Source of the DNA: Bufo bufo
Taxonomy: Eukaryota > Chordata > Amphibia > Anura > Bufonidae
Length of the DNA: 64,000 bases
Direction of reading: 5' to 3'
NCBI RefSeq assembly: GCF_905171765.1
Contig: NW_024400012.1
Location: forward strand, 18,930-82,929
Part shown: piece by piece, positions 10,246-20,689 of the stretch
How positions within the stretch are numbered: position 1 is the stretch's first letter
Layout: each line of letters begins with the position of its first letter
The notes under the pieces: generated by a model
Database searches by the model: none
The model's input: the letters and a program-made list of their open reading frames with translations, nothing else
Told to the model about the DNA's origin: nothing
Position numbers and translations under genes: made by a program

Positions 10246-10764
10246 TAGAGATGACGAGCGAAAATTTGATTCTGCCAATTCGCAGAATTTTCTGAAAAAA
10301 ATGTGGTTTGCTCCAAATTTATTTGCGGCAAATCACGTTAAAAAACTGCCTATTTCCTGGCTGCAGAGAGCCTTTATAGTGGTGTAGAACACTGTGCCTT
10401 GCAGTAACATGCATAGGGAGTCTGATGTGGTAGTGAAACAATACTGTGAGTCAGTATGACATGCAGATGACAGGCGTCTCTTAACCCCCCAAAAAAGGAT
10501 CTGTCTGTGGAGCATCCGCCTTCACTTGGTCAGCATTTGGTCAGTAATCCATCAGTATTGCTAATGCCCAAAAAAACAGAAGTGGTTCCAAAAAATAGAT
10601 GATACGTGAATGGAATATTTGCATGTCTTCTGTGTTTTGTACCCACTCCTGCTTTTGGCTACCAAATAACAAGCCAATTCTGATGGGACCATACAGGACC
10701 TACAGCTGCTACATGGACAGGATCCATTGTGCGTCTCATTTTTCCTTCCTACTGACAGATCAGA
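10246..10764. mobile_element. hAT-1 left terminal region
   Basis: Contains the terminal inverted repeat and about 200 bases that recur at 41743-41907 (shared block CCTTTATAGTGGTGTAGAAC and surroundings). No gene is present. Confidence 0.65.
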
Positions 10765-11009
10765 GTTTGTTGGCAACAAAGAAAGAAAGGAGCTCATAGG
10801 GTGAATATGTAAAGTACTGATGTTCCTCACTTAGGGGAGGTAATGGCTGCGCCTGTCTCTGGTTTACCTTCAGACTTGATGAAGGGGTCATGTACCCTGA
10901 AACGCGTTGTCTTGGAATAAATTGAATTTACTTCTACCTTGGTTGTGGTTCTGTGCCCTCCATTGTCTGCATATCCATTAGACTTTTATGGTCCAGCAAC
11001 TCTACAGTT
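10765..11009 (+). mobile_element. PLE-3: short 3' tail of another Penelope-like element
   Basis: A 245-bp insertion flanked by the 13-mer CTGACAGATCAGA at 10752-10764 and 11010-11022. It contains a hammerhead-like motif and AATAAA at 10916-10921 in the order seen in the other PLEs here. No coding sequence remains; this is an extreme 5' truncation. The 13-bp duplication fits the 14-bp duplications of PLE-1 and PLE-2. Confidence 0.6.
10871..10910 (+). ncRNA. Hammerhead-ribozyme-like motif of PLE-3
   Basis: CTTGATGA, a stem II of AGGG/CCCT with a short loop, then GAAACGCGTTGTC. The core keeps UGAUGA and GAAA; only the C3 position is changed to U. This arrangement is known from PLE 3' ends. Confidence 0.6.
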
Positions 11010-11094
11010 CTGACAGATCAGAAGAAGGGTCAAATAAATGATGATGTCAGCAGGGCCGAAAGGCAAAATAGTTGCTAGTCATGAAATGAGGAGG

Positions 11095-11577
11095 GTGAGA
11101 ATAGCATGATAAGTCCCCAGAGTGGCCCAATTACATAGTGGTGAGGTGGAAGTAGCATCAGGAGGCCACAGAGTGGCACAATGACAGAGTGTTGAGGTGG
11201 CGGCAACATCAGGAGGCCACAGAGTGGCACAATGACTGTGTGGAGGTGGCTGCAGCATCAGAAGGCCACAGAATGGCAAGGTGACACAGTGTGAAGGTAT
11301 CAGCAGCATCAGGAGGCCACAGAGTGGCAAGATGACATTGTATGGAGGTGGCAGCAACATCAGGAGGCCATAGAGGGGCAAGGTGACATAGTGTGAAAGG
11401 GGCAGCAGCATGAGGAGACCATAGAGTGGCAAGGTGACATAGTGTGGAGGTGGCAGCAGCATCAGGAGTCCACAGAGTGACCCGGTGACAGAGTGGGGAG
11501 ATGGGTGGCAATAACAGTATCCACTGACGATGGTGGGTGTAAGAAGAAGCACTTGTCATCAGATGTGTGGCATCAGG
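11095..11577 (-). repeat. 51-bp minisatellite in hAT-1
   Basis: The landmark GGAGGCCACAGAGTGGC recurs at about 11161, 11212, 11261, 11312 and 11363, a 49-51-bp period. There are roughly nine degenerate copies. Gypsy-1 inserted at its right edge and the sequence resumes at 16913. Frames over it are repetitive artefacts. Confidence 0.8.
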
Positions 11578-12122
11578 TGTCACGGATGGTGTACAGGAAA
11601 CAAGACAATACCATATAAACAATGTCTCTCTGGATCCACAACTAAGGAACAAAGGGAGACCCCTGCAATAGACCTGCCGCTCTCCCTCACTGCTCAGCCT
11701 ATGCGAACACCCCAAAGGTGGATGGCCGCATATCCACGTTCCTCGGCTATCTATTACCTGAAGACCCTACAATAGTGAAGGGACACGACCACCGGCTCCC
11801 TACACTGACACGGAGGGAGTCAGGGTCACCTGGATCCAGAAAAGACAAAATCATAAATACATAAACAGCACTTATCTTGCAGACGAATGACGACTGGGAA
11901 CAGGGAACTGTGAACTGGGAACAGCATGCACACACACTCCAGGAAGTTGTATCAGCCGCACACTACTGCATTATGGGGAGGAACTTAAAGGGAAGCAATC
12001 AGTCTAACTGCATGACAGCTGAGATAGACTAACGAGATGAGAAACTAAACCAAAACAAAGAAATTCAAGGAGGAGGATCTGAGAAGCTCCTGTGAGCGCT
12101 TCTCAGCTGTCTGGCTGTGACA
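11578..12122 (-). repeat. Gypsy-1 3' LTR
   Basis: 545 bp, left copy on the plus strand, i.e. the 3' LTR of this minus-strand element. It is nearly identical to 16368-16912. The last codons of pol run into it and stop at 12065. Confidence 0.92.
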
Positions 12123-14464
12123 GTACCCCTCCCTCTAGGAGTGGACTCCGGACACTCAGGGCCCACCTTCTCAGGATGGGACCTATGGAAAGCCCTGATG
12201 AGACGAGAGGCCTTAATGTCCGTCACTGGGACCCACATCCTCTCCTCAGGACCATAACCCTCCCAATGAACGAGGTACTCGAGAGAACCGCGGACAAGAC
12301 GAGAATCCACAATCCTAGAGACCTGAAATTCAAGATTTCCATCAACCATAATCGGAGGAGGAGGCAAAGGCGAGGGTACAATAGGTTGAACATAAGGTTT
12401 CAATAAGGACTTATGAAAAACATTATGGATCTTCCAAGTCTGAGGAAGATCAAGACGGTAGGCAACAGGATTGATGACAGACAGGATCTTGTAAGGCCCA
12501 ATAAACCTAGGACCCAACTTCCAGGAGGGAACCTTCAATTTGATATTCTTGGTAGACAACCACACCAGATCACCAACATTCAGGTCCGGACCAGGCACAC
12601 GTCTCTTATCCGCCACACTCTTATATCTCTCACTCATGCTCTTTAGATTATCCTGAATCTTTTGCCAAATAGATGACAAAGACGAGGAGAATCTGTCCTC
12701 ATCAGGCAAACCAGAAGAGCCCTCTCCCGAGAAAGTCCCAAACTGCGGATGGAACTCATATGCACCAAAAAATGGTGACTTATCAGAGGACTCCTGATGA
12801 CGGTTATTTAAAGCAAACTCAGCAAGGGACAAAAAAGAACACCAATCCTCCTGATTCTCCGCCACAAAACAGCGCAGAAATTTCTCCAGATTCTGATTGA
12901 CGCGCTCTGTCTGGCCATTCGACTGCGGATGGAAAGCAGAAGAGAATGACAACCGAACCCCCAAGCGAGAACAGAAAGCCTTCCAGAACCTGGAAACAAA
13001 CTGCGTGCCCCTATCAGATACTATGTCTGAAGGAATCCCATGCAATTTGACAATGTGGTCAATAAATGCATGCGCCAGCGTCTTAGCATTGGGCAAACCA
13101 GGAAATGGGATAAAATGCACCATTTTGCTAAAACGGTCCACCACCACCAGAATCACAGACTTCCCCGAGGAACGAGGCAAGTCCGTTATGAAGTCCATGG
13201 ACAGATGTGTCCAAGGACGGGAAGGAATGGGCAAAGGAAGGAAAGGACCTGATGGCCGTGAATGAGGGACCTTGGCACGAGCGCAAGTCTCGCAAGCTGC
13301 CACAAAACCCTCAACCGACTTACGAAGCGCAGGCCACCAGAATCTCCGAGCGATGAGATCCAGTGTGGCTCTTGCCCCCGGGTGCCCAGCAAGGACCGTG
13401 TCGTGGTGTTCTTTAAAAATCTTGTGTCTCAAAGCGAGAGGCACAAACAACCTCCCAGGAGGACAAAGATCAGGAGCTTCTGACTGGGCTGCCTGCACCT
13501 CTGCCTCCAATTCAGGAAAAAGAGCAGAGACCACCACACCTTCAGCCAAAATGGGACCCGGGTCTTCAAAATTCCCACCTCCCGGAAAACAACGTGACAG
13601 GGCATCTGCCTTCACATTCTTAACCCCAGGGCGGAACGTAACAACAAAATTAAACCTTGAAAAGAACAAAGACCATCTGGCCTGTCTCGGGTTCAGACGC
13701 TTGGCTGACTCCAAGTAGGCCAGATTTTTATGGTCAGTAAACACGGTAATAGGGTGTCTGGCTCCCTCTAGCCAATGGCGCCATTCCTCAAAAGCCAACT
13801 TGATGGCCAACAATTCCCTATCTCCCACATCATAATTTCTCTCTGCGGAGGAGAGTTTCTTTGAGAAAAAGGCACACGGTTGCCATTTGGCAGGAGAGGA
13901 ACCCTGAGACAAGACCGCACCCACCCCTACCTCAGAAGCATCAACCTCAACTATGAAGGGTAACGAAATATCAGGTTGTACTAGGATGGGAGCGGAAGCA
14001 AAACTCTCCTTGATATTAGAAAAGGCCTTACGTGCCTCTACCGACCAGGAAGAAAAATCTACCCCCTTTCTGGTCATATCAGTGAGTGGTTTAACAACAG
14101 AGGAATAATTCAAAATAAATTTCCTGTAATAATTGGCAAAGCCCAAAAAACGCATCAGCGCCTTCTGATTCTCAGGAAGCTCCCACTCAAGCACAGCGCG
14201 GACCTTCTCGGGGTCCATGCGAAAACCAGAAGCGGAGAGAAGAAACCCCAGAAATTGGATTTCTGGAACCGCAAACACACATTTTTCCAGTTTCGCGTAT
14301 AATTTATTCTCCCGCAGGATGAGCAAGACCTGACGTAAGTGTTCCTTATGAGTCTTGAAATCAGGAGAAAAAATCAAAATGTCATCCAAATACACTAATA
14401 CAAATTTTCCCATTAAATGATAAAAAAATGCTGTTGACAAAATGCTGAAAAACGGCTGGGGCAT
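12065..14464 (-). pseudogene. pol: Gypsy-1 RT-RNase H-integrase-chromodomain (C-terminal part of gag-pol)
   Basis: This frame continues Gypsy-1 pol after the 1-base break. It begins in RT with the catalytic YLDD (14382-14393). RNase H follows (FIVEVDASEVGVGAVL), then an integrase with an N-terminal HHCC region (HHDTVLAGHPG...CETCARAK). Its core keeps acidic residues in [16 protein letters not shown] and the Glu of [11 protein letters not shown]-terminal chromodomain (LEYLVHWEGYG...MWVP) places it among chromoviruses. The apparent start codon is an artefact of the frameshift. The stop is 57 bases inside the 3' LTR. Confidence 0.9.
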
Positions 14465-16340
14465 TCATCAAACCAAAAGGCATAACCAAATTCTCAAAAT
14501 GGCCCTCAGGGGTATTGAAAGCCGTCTTCCATTCGTCTCCTTCTCTGACCCTAACCAGGTTGTATGCCCCTCTTAGGTCTAATTTGGAAAAGACTTTAGC
14601 CCCAACAACCTGGTTAAACAGGTCCGGGATAAGAGGAAGCGGATAAGGATCACGAATAGTGATACTGTTCAGCTCCCTGAAATCCAGACAAGGTCTTAAA
14701 GAACCATCTTTTTTCTTAACAAAGAAAAAACCAGCGGCAACAGGTGACTTCGAGGGTCGTATGTGTCCTTTTCTCAGACTCTCAGAGATATAAGCCCGCA
14801 TAGCGACCCTCTCAGGTTGTGAGAGATTGTATAAACGAGATTTAGGCAGCTTGGCGCCTGGGATGAGATTAATAGGGCAATCATACTCCCTGTGCGGAGG
14901 CAAACCCTGAACTCCACTCTCAGAGAAGACATCCAAAAATTCAGAGAGGAAAGGTGGTACAGTCTTAGTAGAAACCTCAGAAACAGATGTTATGAGGCAA
15001 TTCTCTCTGCAAAAGTTACTCCAACCATTTATTTGCCTCGCTTGCCAATCAATGGTGGGGTTATGTTTAGTGAGCCAGGGTAGCCCCAACACTAGAGGAG
15101 TAGGCAAACCGCTAAGGACGAAACATGACACATCCTCAACATGAGCATCACTCACAATTAAACGGATATTGTGAACTATGCCCTTTAATGATTTCTGAGA
15201 AAGTGGAGCTGAATCAATAGCAAAAACAGGAATATCCTTTCCCAAAGTGCATACCTGGAAACCATGAGTTATTGCAAATTGATTATCAATGAGGTTGACA
15301 GCTGCTCCACTATCCACAAAAATCTCACAAAAAATGCTCTTGCTCTCTAGTGCCTCCCTAGCAGGCAGGACAAAACGTGAACTACAAGCAAACGGAAAAC
15401 CTTCAATTTCCGCCTCAACCCTGCCAATAGTAACAGACGGAACATTTTTAAAAGATTTTTTCCTTTTTGTCTCTTTATTACTCCCAGAAAACTGCCTGAA
15501 TCTCCTAGAGGGACAAACATTTGCCAGATGATTTATACCTCCACAACAAAAACAAACCCTCCCCTGCGGGCTGAATCTTCTATTGTCAGAGGCAATCAAC
15601 CCCAGCTGCATGGACTCCTGCTCAGAAGGGGCTGACAGCGACTGAGACCCCTGTGCACAGAATGAGACCGCTGCACTGTCCCGGGACTGAGTATGACAGG
15701 AAGGAGAGATCTCTCCTCTCTCTCTAAGACGCCTGTCAATACGAACAGCCTGAGACATAGCAGAATCCAAGGAGGTAGGTCTTTCATGAAAGGCAAATGC
15801 ATCTTTCAATCCCTCTGAAAGACCATAGCAAAATTGACTTCGGAGTGCAGCATCATTCCAACCCGCATCTGCTGCCCATCTCCGAAATTCTGAACAGTAT
15901 ATCTCTGCGGATTGTTTACCCTGGCATAACAGACGTAGTCTAGACTCAGCCAGAGCAATACGATCCGGATCATCATATATCTGACCCAGGGCTAAAAAGA
16001 ATTCATCCACTGAACGAAGGGGCCGTGCCCCCTCCGGCAGCGAAAAGGCCCAGGACTGAGCGTTACCCCTGAGCAGCGATATAATGATCCCCACCCTCCG
16101 TTCTTCATCACCAGAAGAATGGGGAAGAAGGCGAAAATGGAGTTTGCAAGCCTCTCTAAAACGCACAAAATTCTCACTACCCCCGGAGAACGTATCCGGG
16201 AGCGAGATCTTAGGCTCAGCACAAACTCCATGAACGCAAGCTGAACCGGTCACTTGAAACTGAGAAAAAGTCTTACGGAGATCAGCTACCTCCAAAGAAA
16301 GACCCTGAAAGCGTTCAGCCAAAAGTGAAACCGGATCCAT
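14382..16340 (-). pseudogene. gag-pol: Gypsy-1 gag-protease-RT (N-terminal part of gag-pol)
   Basis: Translation should start at the ATG at 16340 (MDPVSLLAERF), just inside the 5' LTR; an upstream in-frame extension into the LTR is probably not used. A retrotransposon-type Gag is followed by a CCHC zinc knuckle (CFCCGGINHLANVC, 15513-15554) and an aspartic protease motif DSG (about 15307-15315). The N-terminal RT motifs come next (KLDLRGAYN, MPFGLMNAPA). The frame is lost at a run of seven A (plus strand) at 14422-14428, where Gypsy-2 has six. The normal frame resumes in the 12065-14464 reading frame, just before the catalytic YLDD. Without correction or frameshifting the product lacks the RT active site. 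Confidence 0.88.
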
Positions 16341-16367
16341 GCTTGAGACGGTTTTGGCGGCTGATAA

Positions 16368-16912
16368 TGTCACGGATGGTGTACAGGAAACAAGACAATA
16401 CCATATAAACAATGTCTCTCTGGATCCACAACTAAGGAACAAAGGGAGACCCCTGCAATAGACCTGCCGCTCTCCCTCACTGCTCAGCCTATGCGAACAC
16501 CCCAAAGGTGGATGGCCGCATATCCACGTTCCTCGGCTATCTATTACCTGAAGACCCTACAATAGTGAAGGGACACGACCACCGGCTCCCTACACTGACA
16601 CCGAGGGAGTCAGGGTCACCTGGATCCAGAAAAGACAAAATCATAAATACATAAACAGCACTTATCTTGCAGACGAATGACGACTGGGAACAGGGAACTG
16701 TGAACTGGGAACAGCATGCACACACACTCCAGGAAGTTGTATCAGCCGCACACTACTGCATTATGGGGAGGAACTTAAAGGGTAGCGATCAGTCTAACTG
16801 CATGACAGCTGAGATAGACTAACGAGATGAGAAACTAAACCAAAACAAAGAAATTCAAGGAGGAGGATCTGAGAAGCTCCTGTGAGCGCTTTTCAGCTGT
16901 CTGGCTGTGACA
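16368..16912 (-). repeat. Gypsy-1 5' LTR
   Basis: 545 bp, ends TGTCAC...GTGACA. It differs from the 3' LTR at four positions that I can find. The gag start codon lies 28 bases downstream of it. Confidence 0.92.
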
Positions 16913-16929
16913 TCAGGTGGGTGGCAGCA

Positions 16930-17175
16930 TCAGAATAGTAGCTGAGGTAGGTAGCCAGAAGAAACTGGTCTCTTTTGCCAAAGTGTTGGTGTGGCACCAT
17001 GGATGATATAGTCTGATGCATCAGGCATTGGTGGGTGAAAAACCTGGCTGATCCACACCTGATTCATCTTGACAAAGGTCAGTCTCTCTACATTTTGGGT
17101 GGACAGGCGAGTTCTTCTTGGGGTAACTATGGCCCCCGCCACACTAAACACCTGCTCTGATGCCACACTCCTCAA
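16930..17175 (-). pseudogene. hAT-1 transposase C-terminal (hATC dimerisation) remnant
   Basis: The frame encodes ASEQVFSVAGAIVTPRRTRLS followed by NVERLTFVKMNQ, the conserved hAT C-terminal dimerisation block (S-E-x-V-F-S-x-A-G). It lies immediately right of Gypsy-1. The catalytic middle of the transposase is absent, because a 38-bp minisatellite separates it from the next conserved part at 17587. Nonfunctional. Confidence 0.8.
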
Positions 17176-17530
17176 TCAGTATTTTGTAGAAGTAGGTATA
17201 TAGAACATCTGAATCAATATTTCGTGGAAACAGTTATATTGCACCTCTCAATCAGTATTTTGTGGAAGCAGGTATATCAAACCCCATAATCAGTATTTTG
17301 TAGAAGCAGGTATATAGAACCCCTTAATCAGTATTTTGTAGAAGCAGGTATATTGCACCCCTCAATCAGTATTTTGTGGAAAAAGGTATATAGAACACCT
17401 GAATCAATATTTGGTGGAAGCAGGTATATCACACCCCTCAATCAGTTTTTTGTGGAAGCAGGTATATGGCACCCCTCAATCAGTATTTTGTGGAAGCAGG
17501 TATATAGAACCCCTTAATCAGTATTTTGGC
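17165..17530. repeat. 38-bp minisatellite inside the hAT-1 transposase gene
   Basis: The unit (landmark AATCAGTATTTTGTGGAAGC) recurs about every 38 bases at 17173, 17210, 17248, 17287, 17325 and 17362, with about ten copies. It occupies the position where the central catalytic domain should be. Confidence 0.85.
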
Positions 17531-17586
17531 ACTGCCGTGCACTTTGGCAGACACCGACAGGCTCAAAGACTGGCCCACCTTCTGTT

Positions 17587-18110
17587 CTACATGTGTGTGC
17601 AGGGCTGGTACTGCCTTTTTGGCAAAGAAATGACGGCTTGGGACTCTCCAACTCGGCTGGCACAAGCCATCAGTTCTCTGAAAGTTGCAGAGTCCACCAC
17701 TTGGAAAGGGAGGGACTGCAGCACCAGCAACTTAGCAAGAAGTACATTCAGCTTCTGTGCCGTTGGATGAGTGCACGCATACTGTTGTCTCTTGGAAATC
17801 GCTTCAGTGATCGATTGCTGATGGAATGACTGACAAGGAGTAGGAGGAGGAAGAGCAGGAGCATCAGGACCAGCAGATGATGGGAAATACAGACAGCTCC
17901 CTTTGGCTGAGGTGGTGGAGCCTTGACTGCCTGAAATCAACTGCGTGCCACTGGGTGATGCAGCGGTTGCTGCGGCAGGCTGGATCACCACCAGACCACT
18001 TTATGGTGACATTGCATATGTTGATGCAGGGCTGTAGTGCCAACATTGACACCCTGGCCACGGTTCACCTTCTTCCCACAGATTCTACATGTGGCCATAT
18101 TCACCTCCTC
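17587..18110 (-). pseudogene. hAT-1 transposase N-terminal part with BED zinc finger
   Basis: From about 18095 to 17995 the minus strand reads ATCRICGKKVNRG...LHQHMQCHH, a BED-type zinc finger (CxxC plus paired His). Further on, 17991-17587 encodes AQKLNVLLAKLLVLQSL and DSATFRELMACASR, matching the region after the BED finger in hAT-2 and hAT-3. The pieces are in more than one frame. Upstream N-terminal sequence continues to the PLE-2 insertion and beyond it at 20042-20590. This is a decayed hAT transposase. Confidence 0.75.
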
Positions 18111-18446
18111 CGGCGGCTTAACAAAAAGCTGCCACACCGCTGAGTATGTGATTTAAACCCCAACACTACGCATTGACTGACTGTTACCGCCGCTGCTTCC
18201 TTGAGCCCCTGCACCACTACTTTATGGACAGGTAGGCTCCTGCGAAGCGGGTGGTGTACCCTGGGCACATTTTGCTCCCAACCTCCCACTGCTGCCACCC
18301 TGCTATCTGCCAACCACGCTAGCAACTTGCTAGCTCTGCTGCTGCCTCACGGGCAAGCTGCCACCCTCTTCTCCAGATGATGATGAAGCCCCTTCGTCAC
18401 CTGGCTTCCAAGTGCGATCAGCTACATCATCATCATCGAGTACTGT

Positions 18447-18460
18447 CTGCATGTCACTCA
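18447..18460. repeat. PLE-2 left target-site duplication
   Basis: CTGCATGTCACTCA, identical to 20028-20041. Confidence 0.8.
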
Positions 18461-19006
18461 ATGATGGCTTATAAGAGAAGTCAGAACCTACGGGATAAAA
18501 TTGTCAAAGCAGATGTAGGGGGTGAGGATGTTGAAAGACAGAAGAGGTTGGCACCATTGAGAGGTGGCAATTTCCCTTGCCTTTCATGTTGCAACTGCAG
18601 TGGCATCATGAAAGGCGACGGTTTTGCACACCCATATAGTGGTAAATTGTTTAAAATTAGAGGACACTATACATGTAGATCCACGGATGTGGTATACATG
18701 ATACAGTGCCCATGCAGCTTGATATACGTGGGTGAGACCACGATGGAATTGAGAGAAAGAATTAATAAACACAAAAGTACAATAAGAAAGGGTGCATTGG
18801 ATAAACCGGTTGCAAAACATTTCATTGAACATAATCATTCCATAAATCAATTAAGGTTTCATGCCATTGATAGTGTAGGATATCTGAGACGGGGTGGGGA
18901 CAGAAAGAAAATCCTGATAAGAAAGGAACTAAAATGGATTCACACCCTTAGGTCTCTACAACCATTTGGCCTTAATATAGAATTTAGCGTCACCTCCATT
19001 GATTGA
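18461..19006 (+). CDS. PLE-2 GIY-YIG endonuclease domain (partial)
   Basis: About 181 codons remain, from the end of the RT-endonuclease linker to the stop. A cysteine-rich linker (FPCLSCCNCSG) precedes the GIY-YIG domain VVYMIQCPCSLIYVGETTM with RERINKH downstream, the expected arrangement for PLE endonucleases. The tail KKILIRKELKWIHTL...PFGLN is also typical. The apparent start upstream (18377) is host sequence read in frame; element sequence begins exactly at 18461. The RT domain is missing, so this is a dead 5' truncation. No frameshift is present in what remains. Confidence 0.82.
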   Translation: MMAYKRSQNLRDKIVKADVGGEDVERQKRLAPLRGGNFPCLSCCNCSGIMKGDGFAHPYSGKLFKIRGHYTCRSTDVVYMIQCPCSLIYVGETTMELRERINKHKSTIRKGALDKPVAKHFIEHNHSINQLRFHAIDSVGYLRRGGDRKKILIRKELKWIHTLRSLQPFGLNIEFSVTSID

Positions 19007-19809
19007 GATGAGTTGGTAGTATGTCCCTTGGATATTGGGACATCTTGTTTTTATAATGTTACATGTAAAATAATTTTTGATGATTCATTCCCCACTCCCT
19101 GAGGTGACCATAGGTCTTTAATCAATCCGGTGTGTCAGACTCCGTGAATGGGGGATGTATACAATGTATTGATGGCTTCTACAATGCCGTTGATGTAAAT
19201 TATTTGTTGTATGTATCAAATGCTATATGACCATGTAGACTAGGCATTTTTTTGGGCTATGATAATCGGAGTTGCTCCATGCGATTTACAGATTGGTTGA
19301 TCCAAATGGATCCCTCCTGCTATAGCTGTGGTAATGACTCTCTTTGAATTATTATATCTAGGATGTGTCCCCGTTACCATGACACTGTGGATGCTGCGCT
19401 GCAATGACGCCGTGCGTGAGTGCCGATCACGTGCTATGGTCATCGGACGCGCAGTTGCGCATCTTGATGACGTCAGCGCTCGTATCACATGATCGCGTGC
19501 ACCATGATGTGATTAGAACAGCCGATTGGCTGTAGGAACTAGCGCCGTCAGCTACCATGGATACAGGGATACACCCTATTAAGTAAGTGCAGCTGTGCGC
19601 ATTTGCGCACATCACATGTGACAACGCCGACATAGCTAATACCGCCACACCATGCTTGTGATCAGGTGAAAGGTAATAACCTATTAGGCTAATACATAGG
19701 AGATAGCGATTGGCAAATGACATGACCAGTGATTATCATTGGTGACCATGAGGGGGTGTGCTTTTATATGTGGGGTATATATATATGTGTAATTATGATG
19801 ATGTCATTA

Positions 19810-19845
19810 GGCTTGACAAAGGCTGAGTATCAGCTGAAATGTTGC
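19810..19845 (+). ncRNA. Degenerate hammerhead-like motif of PLE-2
   Basis: CTTGACAAAG, a perfect 5-bp stem (GCTGA/TCAGC) with a 3-base loop, then GAAATGTTGC. The layout matches PLE hammerheads but the UGAUGA core is changed to TTGACAA, so it is probably inactive. AATAAA follows at 19876-19881. Confidence 0.45.
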
Positions 19846-20027
19846 TGTATTTATCGTACTATGCCTTGAGGTCGCAATAAAATTTGGATGATGTGAGATG
19901 CTGCCGGTGCCAATCCTGTTTTCCGCTTATCTCATGGCCTGCTGGATCATGGGTCAATGGTGAGGCTGTTGCATCGTGTGTTTACATCGACCAAGGACCG
20001 TGTGGTGCTGCTTCTACTCATGTTTTA

Positions 20028-20041
20028 CTGCATGTCACTCA
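20028..20041. repeat. PLE-2 right target-site duplication
   Basis: CTGCATGTCACTCA, identical to 18447-18460. Confidence 0.8.
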
Positions 20042-20590
20042 TGTCCTCCTCAACCATCTCTGGGTCAGGACTGACTGCTCGCAACACCAGCTTCCATGCC
20101 ACTCTCCTCATCACTACTTGCCTGCCTAGTGGAGGAAGCGGCGGATGTTTCCTCCACATCTTGGCTTGCCAGTAGCTGCTGACTGTCTTCTAGTAGCTCA
20201 TCCTCACTTTATAGTGGAGCTGAGCACACAGCATGCATTACTTCTCTGGCTGAGGGAACAGAAAAGGACAGAGGCAGGTTGAGGACAAGTGAGGGAACAG
20301 GGCCTGCTCCCGGGCCATGCCAACTAAGGTTTGTGTCTGACGAACCCACTGACTCTTGGCTGGGGTGTCTGATGTCACTTGAGACGAAGTCCAAAATCAA
20401 GTCAACCTTTCCTGAACCGCTGGGTTGCTGGTCAAGACACGACCGCTAGTTGACACTGGGAGCTCAAGCCTCTCAATGTGATTCCTGCTGCCATGGCCCC
20501 TTACTCTGCTGCGACCTCTGCCTGCGCCAGAAACATTTAGGCCTCTGCCACTCCCCTATGCAGGGCCTGGTACTTCTCTGTCTGACATAC
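20042..20590 (-). pseudogene. hAT-1 transposase N-terminus, separated by PLE-2
   Basis: Continuation of the hAT-1 gene on the minus strand after the PLE-2 insertion. The minus strand gives Gly/Arg-rich and acidic, low-conservation sequence like the N-terminal part of hAT-2, broken by stops. The start is probably near 20590, but I cannot fix it. Confidence 0.4.
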
Positions 20591-20689
20591 TGTTAGATCA
20601 AATAAATACATAAAAAGGAAATTAAAACACCGCAAAAATGTCTGTAATTTTCTCACTTCACCACACAACAGTTAATAAGTCCTTTTTTC

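Larger units (their letters stand above)
11578..16912 (-). mobile_element. Gypsy-1: full-length chromodomain Ty3/Gypsy LTR retrotransposon
   Basis: A 5,335-bp element with two 545-bp LTRs beginning TGTCAC and ending GTGACA, flanked by an exact 5-bp duplication TCAGG (11573-11577 and 16913-16917). I find only four differences between the LTRs (about 99.3% identical), so the insertion is young. Gag, protease, RT, RNase H, integrase and chromodomain are all present in one gene. A single extra base in a homopolymer splits it (14422-14428). A purine-rich tract (AGAGGGAGGGGTAC, element sense) precedes the 3' LTR. I did not recognise a canonical primer-binding site. It inserted into hAT-1. Confidence 0.93.
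18461..20027 (+). mobile_element. PLE-2: 5'-truncated Penelope-like element
   Basis: Flanked by the exact 14-mer CTGCATGTCACTCA at 18447-18460 and 20028-20041. It starts inside the coding region (MMAYKRSQNL), carries the GIY-YIG domain, about 1 kb of 3' untranslated region, a degenerate hammerhead-like motif and AATAAA. Its protein differs clearly from PLE-1, so it is another family. It inserted into the hAT-1 transposase gene. Confidence 0.85.

Noticed and set aside
16368..16505. Upstream extension of the Gypsy-1 gag frame into the 5' LTR
   Set aside because: Gypsy-2 aligns from the ATG just after the LTR and has no equivalent extension; the MDPVS start is preferred.
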